Notes under the pieces: model-generated
Seen by the model: the letters and a program-made list of their open reading frames with translations, nothing else
What the model was told of the DNA's origin: nothing
Database searches by the model: none
In this document: piece by piece, positions 45,411 through 54,930 of the stretch
How the letters are laid out: each line of letters starts with the position of its first letter
Numbering within the stretch: position 1 is the stretch's first letter
Program-made: the position numbers and the translations under genes
From: Gongronella butleri
Taxonomy: Eukaryota > Mucoromycota > Mucoromycetes > Mucorales > Cunninghamellaceae
Length of the DNA stretch: 64,000 bases
NCBI GenBank assembly: GCA_025201375.1
Contig: JAIWZP010000002.1
Span: 1,054,001 to 1,118,000 of the forward strand
Direction of reading: 5' to 3'

Positions 45411-47249
45411 TCAGCGGCGGAACCAGATGACGCATATCAAAAGGAAAACAATGAGAAGCATCCAGGCTCGTTCCTTTTTCCTGCGATTCTGGGCAGTTCG
45501 CTTCCACAGATCGAGAGCCATGACCTGGTGTTGGAGCTCCGTGTATTGCAATTCCATGTCATCGGCCTTTTTTCTTGATTTTTTCTTGACACGATATAAA
45601 TCCTGCTCGAGGGCATCCATGCGGTCGTGCAGCAGGATCTGCGCATCGGCGGCGGTGGCGGCGGCGCTTGCTTGTGGTTGCGGATAGTGTTGTCGAGCGT
45701 GTCTGTCCATGGGACTGGTATGGATTTCCTGCGAACCACGCGGCGATTGCGTCGAAACGGGTATAGTTGTCGCTGTAGAGATGGCTGTTGGGCCGCCTGG
45801 TCGGCGTGATGTGGCGGACAGTCGGCGTGGTCGTCGTAATAAGGAAGATGACGATGTGGAGGTGGATAATTCCGACGACGGGTCAATTGGCGCGGTGGGA
45901 GTGGTATTTGGCAACCATGGCGACTGCGACGGCAGCGGTGCGGTGGGGCACTTTTGATCCAGCTGCTCCATGAGCTCGTGCAGCTTCTCCATCATGAGCG
46001 ACAGATACAGGTGCTGCAACGCAGGCGATTGACGCAAAAACGAGGGTTTGAGGGGCATGTTGCCAATGACGATTGAATCGGAGAACACGCGCGACGCGCC
46101 CAATTGATGTTGCTGCTGCACATGCTGATGTGTTTGATGATCCACTGATGCTGGTGCTGATTCTGCTGGAGGTTGAGCCAGGCCCTCAATTCGTCGCTGG
46201 AGTGTCTGTAGATCACAGCACATGCCCTGGAGCGCGTCCCACACGGCTTTGACAGGAAACCCATCTAATTGCATGGCGCCCGAACCCATTGATCGCCGTT
46301 GTCGCTGCTTCTGATGCCGAGACGAGACATCATCGGTAAAAAAGCCATCCGCGGCCATGGCAGCGGTGTTTGCCTCGCTGTCGTCGTCCTTTTCATTATC
46401 GTCATCGCCATCCAGAGTCGCCTCAGCCTGGCTCAGTAAGAATTGCTCATAGGCCCATGCTTGCCATCGGACCAAGCCGGTTTCAAGCCGATCCTTGCGC
46501 ACCATCCCCTTTTGGTACATTTGCCGAGTCATTTGCGTGCGCCAATACCGTCGTTTGCCGCTGCTCGCACTCACAGACGTGATGACACTGCTGCTGCTCT
46601 GACTGGCATGGCTGTACATGATTGGCTTTGCCTGCTTTGCCTGCTGGCGCTTTGAAGATGAAGTGGCGACGGGCGACGGCGACGTGTCGTGTTGGTCGTG
46701 GAGCAACTCGAGCGTGTTGGGGTAGATCAAGGTGTAGTCGAGCAATGCACGCGTCGAGTAGCCTGTCAATGGGATGGCAACGACGCGCCAATTGTGCACA
46801 ATTTCCTGGCGGTGGATGCGATCAAAAGAAAAGACGTGCGGGAGGACCTCTTGGTCAAAAAACCATTGCAGCTGATCCAGGACCCCGAGCGTCGATGCCA
46901 TCTGCCTGGCGCGTGACACAGGCACCCAAATGTCTTGAAAGGGGAATGTGATTGGGCGCAAGAAATCGACGTGAAATTCGTGATGTTGGAGTTGAAACAG
47001 CACAAGGCCCTCCATGAGCGTCAGGCCACACGCCTTCCACAGCTGGCTGGCCGACACCCAGTGCTCGTGCGCTTCAAACTCTTCGTACAATTCTCGATCT
47101 ATCAAGCGAAATATCGGGACCGAATTTAGCACCACTTGTAGCGCAGGGTACATGGCTTGCTGCTGCTGCAAAAGCACCTGCCCCTGGCTGGATGAAGGGC
47201 TCCAGTTGTACAGCAGGCGGAACTGAACAGGCAGCAAATGCTCGTCCAT
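45411..47249 (-). CDS. APSES-domain protein with C-terminal membrane anchor (Bqt4-like)
   Basis: Single exon, 612 residues. Residues about 45-135 match the APSES/KilA-N fold: HWVSASQLWKACGLTLMEG, then IWVPVSRARQMASTLGVLDQ and LQWFFD, the same order as in StuA/Mbp1-type domains. The middle is low complexity (Ser, Gln, His). Residues about 535-590 are coiled-coil-like (RMDALEQDLYRVKKKSRKKA). A single hydrophobic helix closes the protein (AWMLLIVFLLICVIWFRR), giving a tail anchor. An N-terminal APSES domain with a terminal helix is the plan of fission-yeast Bqt4, which tethers telomeres and inner-nuclear-membrane proteins. Whether the domain binds DNA or protein here is not known. The upstream frame extension before 47249 is T-tract translation and is excluded. 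Confidence 0.75.
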   Translation of the reverse strand: MDEHLLPVQFRLLYNWSPSSSQGQVLLQQQQAMYPALQVVLNSVPIFRLIDRELYEEFEAHEHWVSASQLWKACGLTLMEGLVLFQLQHHEFHVDFLRPITFPFQDIWVPVSRARQMASTLGVLDQLQWFFDQEVLPHVFSFDRIHRQEIVHNWRVVAIPLTGYSTRALLDYTLIYPNTLELLHDQHDTSPSPVATSSSKRQQAKQAKPIMYSHASQSSSSVITSVSASSGKRRYWRTQMTRQMYQKGMVRKDRLETGLVRWQAWAYEQFLLSQAEATLDGDDDNEKDDDSEANTAAMAADGFFTDDVSSRHQKQRQRRSMGSGAMQLDGFPVKAVWDALQGMCCDLQTLQRRIEGLAQPPAESAPASVDHQTHQHVQQQHQLGASRVFSDSIVIGNMPLKPSFLRQSPALQHLYLSLMMEKLHELMEQLDQKCPTAPLPSQSPWLPNTTPTAPIDPSSELSTSTSSSSLLRRPRRLSATSRRPGGPTAISTATTIPVSTQSPRGSQEIHTSPMDRHARQHYPQPQASAAATAADAQILLHDRMDALEQDLYRVKKKSRKKADDMELQYTELQHQVMALDLWKRTAQNRRKKERAWMLLIVFLLICVIWFRR

Positions 47250-47620
47250 GCCTTCAACAACCAAAAAAAAAAAAAAAAAAAAGCGAGAACAAGGAAGCAA
47301 AAGGAACAAAAAGCAATGCAATTGAAAATCCGACGACCCCTTTTTTTTTATTTTTTAGTTGCCCGCACCTCTCTATTTTTTCAACCTTTCCACGAAAAAA
47401 ATGCGAAATAAAGAAAAGCCTGGGGAAAATATATTATGCTCTATCCTGAAACATCAAATACATTTAAATTGCATGACCATGACCCCATGGCCGTTTGGTG
47501 ACATCCATGTCTCGCCAGGACTTTTTAAAAATCAATCTGAATAAAAAAAAAAAAAAGGGCGGGTAAGGTTGATTTTCGCCATCAGTGGACTATGATATCA
47601 TATCCTTTAAAGAACGACCT

Positions 47621-47687
47621 ACCAGTCAGCGTACTTCAAGGTCTGATATTCGAATGCTTTGAACGCGGCGCCACCACCAATAACACT
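47621..47687 (-). pseudogene. Orphan terminal-exon-like fragment
   Basis: Minus strand, after a good acceptor (TTTTTTTCAG), a frame reads VIGGGAAFKAFEYQTLKYAD then W and stop. It looks like a C-terminal exon, but no upstream exon could be connected. It may be a remnant of a small gene. Confidence 0.2.
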
Positions 47688-47859
47688 CTGAAAAAAATGC
47701 AAAAAAAATCTTGAAAATTAATTTCTGGCAGACTGCCGCCACTACTGTATAGTTCTCAAATATGGTGATGGCATTGCTTCAAGCACAAAGCCTGAATCAT
47801 ATACTGTGATGTGCGTATTGTCCTGTATTATCGGTATATTCGCTTAAAAAATCAGTCAA

Positions 47860-48740
47860 CAAGTGCCCGAGAACATGCACAAAGCACGGTTTTCATCCGT
47901 TTTGGACTTTTACACACAAGTACATCGTTGAATACCGTACTGTACTGTACAATAGCCCATATTTCAATTGCAGTGAACAGAAACGGACGCATTCTATCAT
48001 TTTGATATTGCGCTACACTGCACAAAAACGTACACATTGACCTTTTTAAAGCCCAAGACCGTATTTCTCAGTCTTTGCTGGCCTGCTCTGCCTCCAGAAA
48101 TTTTTTTACAGCCTGCTCGCCCGCCAATGAAAAGTTTGTCACGGCATAAACTATAGGCCAGTGCACAAAACGAGCACGCCCGATTTTTTGGACTCGAAAA
48201 TGCCAAAAACCTCCTGCTGTATTTGTACTACAGTATTTTACATTTACCTTTCCATCTGCATGGTCGACCCCACTCAAAAATACAGTATCATACTGTACCT
48301 GCACCGAATTCAGCGCAAAATTTGCAACAAAAAAGCTTAAAACCCCAGAGCGCTACGACCACTAGTTTTGAAAATTCAGGGGTCATTCAGGGGTCACACA
48401 TTTCAATCTCAGAAAGTGCCAAATTTGGGATATTTCGAACTCCGGGTGATCAATGCATCCCAAACAGGTAACTCCGACGATTTGCTATTGGCAGACGAAA
48501 TGCCAGGTTGCCGCGTTGCCCCCAACAACTTGAGGAAAAAGCCCAAAGAGTGACGCATGAGCGACCATCGACTGAGAAAAGTGCCTAGCTGCCTACGTAC
48601 TTTGGGCAAGTTTTTATTTTTGCAAAAATTTACAGTAAGGTACTGTACTTTGAGACTTCCAAATTAAGTTTCATTCATGGATTGCATGGAATTTTATTTT
48701 TTATTTTTTATTTTTTATTTTTTTGCACATTTTCGTGCGC
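47860..48740 (+). repeat. Dispersed intergenic repeat, copy C
   Basis: Same orientation and landmarks as copies A, B and D. Relative to B and D it contains clean insertions at TA: CAGTA at 48231-48235 (TTTGTACTA-TTTT in D), a 15-bp CAGTATCATACTGTA at 48283-48297, and CAGTA at 48633-48637. These make it the clearest record of the TA-CNG-TA process. Confidence 0.8.
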
Positions 48741-49104
48741 TGAGTAGGCTGCTGTTGTCACGGCCCAGCTCGCGTCGAGTTGCAAACGTGCACAAAAAGC
48801 GCGTGAGCCGACGCGCTCGGAACCATTGCTTGACGCGTAGTGGCGCGTCAATGGCGCGTTAAAAAAACGACGCACGACAAAATCATATACAGTATCATTA
48901 CTCTACAATTATACAGTATTTATGATAATATTGTAATCAAAAATCATGTACTGTATACAGTACTGTTCTAAAGACACCTGCCTCAAAAGCAATTTCTCCC
49001 AGTAGTAAGGTCACTTTCCTAGAGCCATTTGGGTGTTTTACGTTTTTAATTAGAGTGTGATTATGCGCTGGGACCTAACACCGACGACCAATTCTCTCAA
49101 GGCA

Positions 49105-49419
49105 TTAATGCTGTCGCCCATGGTGGTGGACGGCGGCGTGGTGGAAGAACCTGATACTGTAGCGTCCAGTGTTTGTGCTGCACGGCCCACTCGTAATGTG
49201 ACGATCCTCTGCTGGACCGTCCTCTTGCTGTGGTGTTGGGGCCCAACGGGCCAGCGTCTCGGGCGCAAGCACGGAACGCAAAGTGGGACGGCGACGGGCC
49301 ACATCGACGGCCCGTTTAACAACGAGACGTTCGCGACGTGGTTGTTGTTGTGCGTGGCGTGAAGCAGCGCCACGGATATGGCGAGCGGGGCGCTCGTGGA
49401 CTCTATTGGCAGGACGCAT
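49105..49419 (-). CDS. Possible small Arg/His-rich protein
   Basis: A 104-residue frame starting MRPANRVHERPARHIRGAAS, strongly basic at the N-terminus (RRERLVVKRAVDVARRRPTL) and His-rich at the end. A TATA-like CATAAAAG lies about 130 bp upstream and the stretch between is pyrimidine-rich, like other promoters here. No family recognised; an overlapping frame is also open, so this is uncertain. Confidence 0.35.
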   Translation of the reverse strand: MRPANRVHERPARHIRGAASRHAQQQPRRERLVVKRAVDVARRRPTLRSVLAPETLARWAPTPQQEDGPAEDRHITSGPCSTNTGRYSIRFFHHAAVHHHGRQH

Positions 49420-49547
49420 CTTGATATTGGTGACAAACAAGGAGTTTTATTGTAATAGCAAGAGGGGGGTTCAGGGGAGGAGAAACGGTGTTGAAAGGGT
49501 AAAGAAAAAAAGAAAAAGAAAAAAAAGGGGAAAAGGAAAGTGGCGGG

Positions 49548-49555
49548 TCTTTTAT
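49548..49555 (-). promoter_or_regulatory. TATA-like element upstream of the Arg/His-rich open frame
   Basis: Minus-strand reading CATAAAAG, followed by about 90 bp of pyrimidine-rich DNA and the ATG at 49419. Confidence 0.3.
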
Positions 49556-49827
49556 GTGCGACAAGGCCAATTGGTCTGCAGCCTTGGCGCACAGACAGAT
49601 CGAGATTCCAGCGGCGCAGCAAAAGGAGAAAAAGCGGGGCAAAGGAGAAGATCGGCCATTGCTCGATGGGGAGAGCAGCTACAAACTTGTGAGAGGTTGC
49701 GTTTGAAAGCCACGAGCCATGGCCAGATGATGGTGTTGGAATTGGGCGGCGGCCAAAGGAAAAGAGAAGGAATGAAAACAAAAAGGAACGAAAGGGAGCA
49801 AGAAAAAAAAAGAGTTGTGGACAATGC

Positions 49828-50287
49828 TCACGAATTGGATCGTGACACGTAACGATCTTTTTGCTGCTCAGCTGTGAGCGCAGGCTTCTTTTTCTTCTCG
49901 ATGATGGCCTGTAGACCTCCCTCACGAAGGGTACGGCGAACCGTCTCGGTGATGACAAAAAAACAAGCCGGGTGTTCACGGAAAAACAATTTTTTGTTCG
50001 TGTTCACAGCCGTTCCCACGTTCCCAGACCTTACTGTATCCTCCTGCACGATGATGTACTGTACGTACGGATCTGCTTCTTCATGCGCGAAGTGAGCATT
50101 GTTGGGCGACCTTCCTTGGCATAAACTCGGTCGATTTTGCTGTTGCGCTGAACCCTCTTCTGCACCACAGACAACGAGCGAATGAAACACGAGCTTGGGC
50201 AGCCACTTGGCGCAGGGACAAGCCCTTATTATGCAATCAAAAGCTGGCGCACGTCATTCTCTTATTGTTTTCCGTTATGCGTCTCAT
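49828..50287 (-). pseudogene. Decayed Tc1/mariner transposase, N-terminal (helix-turn-helix) half
   Basis: On the minus strand three frames together resemble the DNA-binding part of a Tc1/mariner transposase. The first reads MRRITENNKRM, an in-frame TGA stop at 50237-50239, then NKGLSLRQVAAQARVS. After a frame change near 50180 it continues SVVQKRVQRNSKIDRVYAKE and GRPTMLTSRMKKQIR. A later block reads ETVRRTLREGGLQAI followed by KKKPALTAEQQKDRYVS. GLSLRQVA, GRP-LTSR and TVRRTLRE-GL-KKPALT occur in that order in the family. The catalytic DDE part is not found downstream. Two TACTGTA words (50032-50038 and 50057-50063) lie inside the relic. No terminal inverted repeats were identified. Confidence 0.65.
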
Positions 50288-50342
50288 TGTGTCCTGCTCG
50301 CTGTTACAGTACTGCTGCGCAATGAATTTCAATCAGTACATT

Positions 50343-50588
50343 TCATGTGAATGACGATCGATTCTTACTTGATAAAGTGATAAAAAGTGAAAGTAAAACA
50401 AAAGGAAGAATACAGTAAGACTGTAGTTTGGCATACGGAAAATAAAAAACGGCCACACTGAGAATTTCCAACAAAGCCGAGCCGCGGTCACAAAACTGTA
50501 TCGATGCACACGTGTTGTGCCCGCAAGAGAGCACCGGGACAGCGGGCACGACGGGGACATTGGACATATAATGGGTAGAGAAGAGCAT
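50343..50588 (-). CDS. Doubtful small protein with TATA box
   Basis: An 81-codon frame starting MLFSTHYMSNVPVVPAVPVL. A TATAAAAG word lies at 50677-50684 on the minus strand, 89-96 bp upstream. The C-terminal half is hydrophobic (SLFITLSS). No family recognised; composition is not strongly protein-like. Confidence 0.2.
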   Translation of the reverse strand: MLFSTHYMSNVPVVPAVPVLSCGHNTCASIQFCDRGSALLEILSVAVFYFPYAKLQSYCILPFVLLSLFITLSSKNRSSFT

Positions 50589-51108
50589 TGTGGGTTTATT
50601 GCAAGAAGTACGGGAATGCAGTGAATGTGATATCAGAGATAAGGGAAAAAGGAAGGACATGCGCTGTGCGGATGTCCTTTTATACTCTAAGGATCAAGGG
50701 AAAATAGGGGGTCGTATCTACAGATGAGTCAAGATGAGAGCGGTCGCGCGAAGGGGACAGCCTTGACGAGGGATGGCACAAGGGCGCGTAAGAAAAAGGT
50801 AATCCAGAAAAAAAATGCATGGCGTGAATCTTGGCTTTGCGGGCATAACAACACGCCATCTTTGACCCCCGCTTTTAAGGTGATCATCTAATGGACCTAC
50901 AGCCACATGATAAAATATACCATTCGAAAGCCCTTTTTTTCTGGGACAACAAAACATGCCTGCCAAGCATTGCAAGATTAGGCACTCAATTGTTTTAATA
51001 ACGGGATAATACAGTAAAGAAAAAAAGCGAAACATCATCGATATAGTTTTGTGAATCAGTGTACTGTAGAACACCTGCCGCCGTGAAATGTAAACAGTCG
51101 CTCAGTCC

Positions 51109-51213
51109 TCCGTGCCTTTCATCAAGTATTCGATCAGATACCCGTAGGCTCGAGCCTCGAGGTGGCCGTGGATGACAAATTTCCAATTTGATGTGGCATC
51201 CATATCGCTGCAG
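51109..51213 (-). pseudogene. Orphan coding-like terminal exon
   Basis: Minus strand, after the acceptor TTTGCTGCAG, a frame reads DMDATSNWKFVIHGHLEARA then YGYLIEYLMKGTED and stop. The composition is strongly protein-like. No upstream exon could be joined in phase, so it is probably a remnant of a gene broken up in this repeat island. Confidence 0.25.
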
Positions 51214-51714
51214 CAAATATGGGTTGTATGGTATAACATGCTGATTATTGTGGCGAAAAAAACTGCTTTTCCGCACGCATTTCGCGGGCATCATACACCC
51301 TCGTCCATTATTACAGTATCGGTGATATATTGTACAGTGTCCGGTATCATTGTGCGCTCCGAGAATGGTTTTGGATAACCATATTACATTCAAAATCGCC
51401 CGCGTGGTGCATTGACCCTCTGGTAGGAGGCCTCGTGCGTGGCACGTGTGAATCATATACAGTATTTCTTCACTACTACTACAGTTGTACAGTAATTTAA
51501 AGAGCTCGTCAGGCTGCTGCTGTAGATGATGAAGTAATCATTTTGTGGAAAAAAGGCAAGTTCCCGGAGTAGCAATTCACAAAAAAAGGACACAATGCAT
51601 GGAAATAAATAATGGGGGCACTACCACCGTAGCTAGCAAGAGGCCATTTGAGAGAATAATATCCAAACTTTGCATTCCAATAGGCAATGGTGCGCCCAGC
51701 AAAAGTAGATACTG

Positions 51715-51795
51715 TAGAAGAAAGAAATACTGTACTGTATTACTGTACTGTATTATTATCATTTATTACAGTATATCATCATACTGTACAACCGT
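51715..51795. repeat. Cluster of TA-CNG-TA words with short internal segments
   Basis: Within 80 bp the words TACTGTA/TACAGTA occur about seven times, several in 5-bp register. One unit, TA-CAG-TATATCATCATA-CTG-TA, looks like a very short element with CAG and CTG ends flanked by TA, similar to the 15-bp insert at 48283. Confidence 0.7.
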
Positions 51796-51840
51796 AAGAG
51801 GCAAGAGTTTTCCGCCGCCGTCATCCCAATAAATATTAAA

Positions 51841-52078
51841 TTACTGCATTCTTCCTTTTTTCTTCTTCCTTGCTTGTTCATCTTGCCAAAGTCGATGGTC
51901 TTCTTGGTGTATAATACAAAACACCTGGTATCGCCTTCACAAAATCCCTGATGGATTCATACGAAAATTAACCCGTGATAATATCCGGGCGTATCTTGCC
52001 GCGATTGATGACAAACAAAAAATATGACGCGAGGAGCAGCAGCTGCCTGCAAATGTAGTAATTGGCCATGGGCTTCAT
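51841..52078 (-). CDS. Predicted 55-residue single-pass membrane protein, two exons
   Basis: Exons 52078-51973 and 51902-51841 join in phase to 55 residues. The N-terminus reads MKPMANYYICRQLLLLASYF, with a single hydrophobic helix of about 18 residues (LLLLASYFLFVI). A basic turn (NRGKIRP) and a hydrophilic tail (EDHRLWQDEQARKKKKGRMQ) follow. This looks like a small organelle or ER membrane subunit, but I do not recognise it. The intron is 70 bp with donor GTTAAT and acceptor CCAAG, weaker than most here. Both exons have protein-like composition despite lying in a repeat island. Confidence 0.4.
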
Positions 52079-52259
52079 CACATTTTACTTAAATAATTTT
52101 GTTGCTTCTATTTTACTACATTTTTTTGTCAGTAGTGACCTCTGGACTACTATCGATACCGTAACTTCTCGTAGGCGAGCTTGCTTGGGGGCATTTTTGG
52201 TAGCTAAAACTTGACTTGAGGACGGGTACAGTAATTGGAGCTTGCTCCACTTCTTGCAC

Positions 52260-53290
52260 CAGTTGACACTCGGTCCGCCCGATTTTTTGGACTCAAGAAT
52301 GCCAAAAGCCTTGTATTTGTACTATTTTGCGTTCATCTCGCCATCTGCATGGTCGACCCCGCTCAAAAAATTTGCAACGAATTCAGCGCAAAATTTGCAA
52401 CAAAAAAGCTTAAACCCTCAGAGCGCTACGACCACTTTTGAAAATTCAGGGGTCACTCAGGGATCATATATTTCAAGCTCAGAAAGTGCCAAATTTGGGA
52501 AATTTCGAACCCCGAGTGATCAATGCATCCCAAACAGCTAACTCTGACAATTTGCTACCGGCAGACAAAATGGTACATCGCCCCAACGTTAGAAAAAAGC
52601 CTAAAGAGTGATGCATGAACGGCGATCGACTGAGAAAATTGCCTACTTTGGGCAGGTTTTTTTGCAAAAATTTAAGATTTGACACTTCCAAATTAAGGTG
52701 GTGGATTGCATGGAGTTTTTATTTTTTGTACTTTTTTACAGTACTTAGCATATTTTTGTGCGCTGAGTGGGCTGCGGGCTGGTGAAATGACAGATGCAAA
52801 AAGTTAAAACCCTTGCTAGCGCACTGCAAGTCATCCCATTACTGTAGGTGCTTTGCTTCCCTGTTTGTTATCAAAACTGGAATAAAAATTGGGGGTCGAC
52901 TAGACGGTTATCGACCAAATCGCGATCAAAAATTTTGAAGAAAAAGTGGATTTTCTCTGCGAGTTTTAGCCATCCACCGGTGAGACTGGTTTCATTTGGT
53001 AGAGATATACCAGCAGCTTACGATACGTTACGGTAAAAGTGTCACAGGTTGTTCCTTTCGCTGTCGAGAAAATGGAATTTAAAAATAAATCAAATGTTTT
53101 GCATGCGTACAAAAAAGGTCAAGCATCGGGCAAATAAGCATTCTAAAAATGACATCCGAGCCCGTCTGATTCCAACAATGCAAATTTCATTGCGATCGAA
53201 GAATAATTTGACAAAACAACAATGCAATAATTGTGAAAATGTCCAGATTTTTTATTCATCTGCCCCACGACGTATCGTGGCTCCCAGAAG
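52260..53290 (+). repeat. Dispersed intergenic repeat, copy D
   Basis: Shares CGCTACGACCACTTTTGAAA, GATCAATGCATCCCAAACAG, GCATGAACGGCGATCGACTG and GGTGGTGGATTGCATGG with copies A-C. It extends rightward to GACATCCGAGCCCGTCTG and TTCATCTGCCCCACGAC, matched by copy A at 13190-13320. It carries TACTGTA at 52840-52846 where copy B lacks CTGTA. Confidence 0.8.
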
Positions 53291-54239
53291 TGAGCCAAAT
53301 TTTGCAATTCAATTCCGACGTTAATAATGTGCTTTTTTTTCTCGCTGGATACCGGTATTATGCATCGCATGTAATTTTATTCTATATCATTAAACACAGT
53401 AGCCTCATTTCCACCACTCTAATAAATTACGGTTCTACAGTACGTGTCAAAGTTTCATTTTGATACTACGGTACGTAGTACTGTACTTCTTTCAACACAG
53501 GTGTAGCTAAAGCGCGTATAAAAATCGGAGTCATTTGGCTCACTATTTTTGGCACGCACAAAGCACATAATGTAATATGGCTGAACCCACTACAACTTTA
53601 AAATCCCGTCGTCTTTTTTTGCGTGGCTCACTACTTCCTTTTTTCGTTTTTCTTCCCCCGTGTTGTACTACCGGTACCTTGTTTTGACTCTCATCATACT
53701 TTGATCAACACAAAATCTATCGATTTTATTACGAACAACAGTCATGATGATGGTAAAAGTATCGAAAGATCTGCGCAACAGCATCTGGAAACACCCACCT
53801 TGAAGACGGGCTCTCTGTGCGCCAAACTATGCTCAAAACTGGAGCCAGTTATGGAACGGACGCACGTCAGAAGAGACCAAGAGATCATCCTAGCTAACGT
53901 GGCTTTGCCCGCCCCAAAGCACTACTCCATGGGACGTCGTCTATCTCGTGCTCTTAAACAACGAGCGAGCGCATGAAGAAGTACAGTAGGTACTGTATTA
54001 GTAAAAAGTTGCATTTTTGGGGATTTTTGGGGATTTAATTGCAACGTCAGGAACGTCTTCTGATTGACCTCTATATTTTAAGAGTTTTTGAGACAACAGA
54101 CAAGGAGGCGCGCCGAAGAAATAACTTACTACAGTAATGACAAGGTTTGAAGGAGATTTGAGTAGATTTGGGGTGGCCAGCAATAGGATCTGTGAGAATT
54201 TGTGAAAACCGTTCATACCGGTTCTACGCTTCTACCTCG

Positions 54240-54930
54240 ACAACAGGTTGATTGCCCTCTAGATTTTTAATTTTTTATGAAAAGAGAAACTTTGAAATAT
54301 CCAGATGGTAAAGTTTGGCGGTGATCCAAACATGATTTTACCCGCGAAATGATTTTTTGCAAAATTGGCCTCTGGTCGCAACAGCCAAATTTTGAGCAAT
54401 GTCAAGGTCTTGACCAAACCACCTGATTATTGAGATATTATTGACCTGTGGTTTTTTATTTTTTTCTGAAAAGAGAAGGGCCAAATCCTCCATGTTGCCA
54501 AGTTTCGTCGCGCTGCGATGAGTCCTTGGTGGTGAAATGATATTTTTTATTTTTGGAAAAAAAAAAGTTCGTTGGCCTTTACAGTACCTACAAGTCAAAA
54601 ATCCATTTGGAGGGTCCCCTGCTTTGAGAGGTTTCAGCCATGAGGATTTCAAATCCGTTTGGCAACCTACACGCTGGCGATCTGAAAGTGTTGTCATTTG
54701 ATGCATTGACCCCATCTTTATTATTATTACTACTGTAACAAATCTGCAATAAAAATCGGGGGTCGATTACGCCGTTTTCGAGCAATTGACAATCAATGTC
54801 GAATTTTAGAAATTGGAAGAATTTCTTGATCAGTTTTGGACGCGCGCCGGTGAAACAAGGTTCCTTTGATAGATGTTTGAATACTGCATCTTTGTCACAG
54901 CAGCACACGTGCCATTGAGAGTCTTGTCGA
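54240..54930 (+). repeat. Diverged relative of the dispersed repeat, copy E
   Basis: The segment GGCGGTGATCCAAACATGATTTTAC (54311-54335; matches 13412-13436 of copy A) and the later ATAAAAATCGGGGGTCGATTA with a 'GGTGAAACAAGGTTCCTTTGATAGA' tail resemble the right part of copies D and B at lower identity. The order of the parts is changed relative to D, so this is either an older copy or a rearranged one. Confidence 0.45.

Larger units (their letters stand above)
47250..49104. other. Repeat-rich spacer with copy C
   Basis: Holds an A-tract (47263-47282), a coding-like minus-strand terminal exon fragment (47621-47687), repeat copy C (about 47860-48740), a CpG-dense stretch rich in GACGCG words (48765-48875), and TA-CNG-TA words (47936-47952, 48283-48297, 48229-48235, 48631-48647, 48950-48970). 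No complete gene seen. Confidence 0.55.
50288..51840. other. Gene-poor spacer with TA-CNG-TA words
   Basis: No firm gene. A minus-strand open frame with a TATA box sits at 50343-50588, and an orphan coding-like segment at 51109-51213. TA-CNG-TA words at about 50302, 51059, 51316, 51467 and an array at 51715-51795. Otherwise AT-rich sequence without recognised structure. Confidence 0.5.

Noticed and set aside
49443..49979. Continuation of the minus-strand open frame as the DDE half of the transposase
   Set aside because: No DDE-type motifs; the sequence is a pyrimidine-rich promoter-like stretch for the next small frame.
53623..53976. 118-codon plus-strand frame with a TATA-like word upstream
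   Set aside because: No family, no good start context, and it lies between diverged repeat segments; the composition is not convincing.
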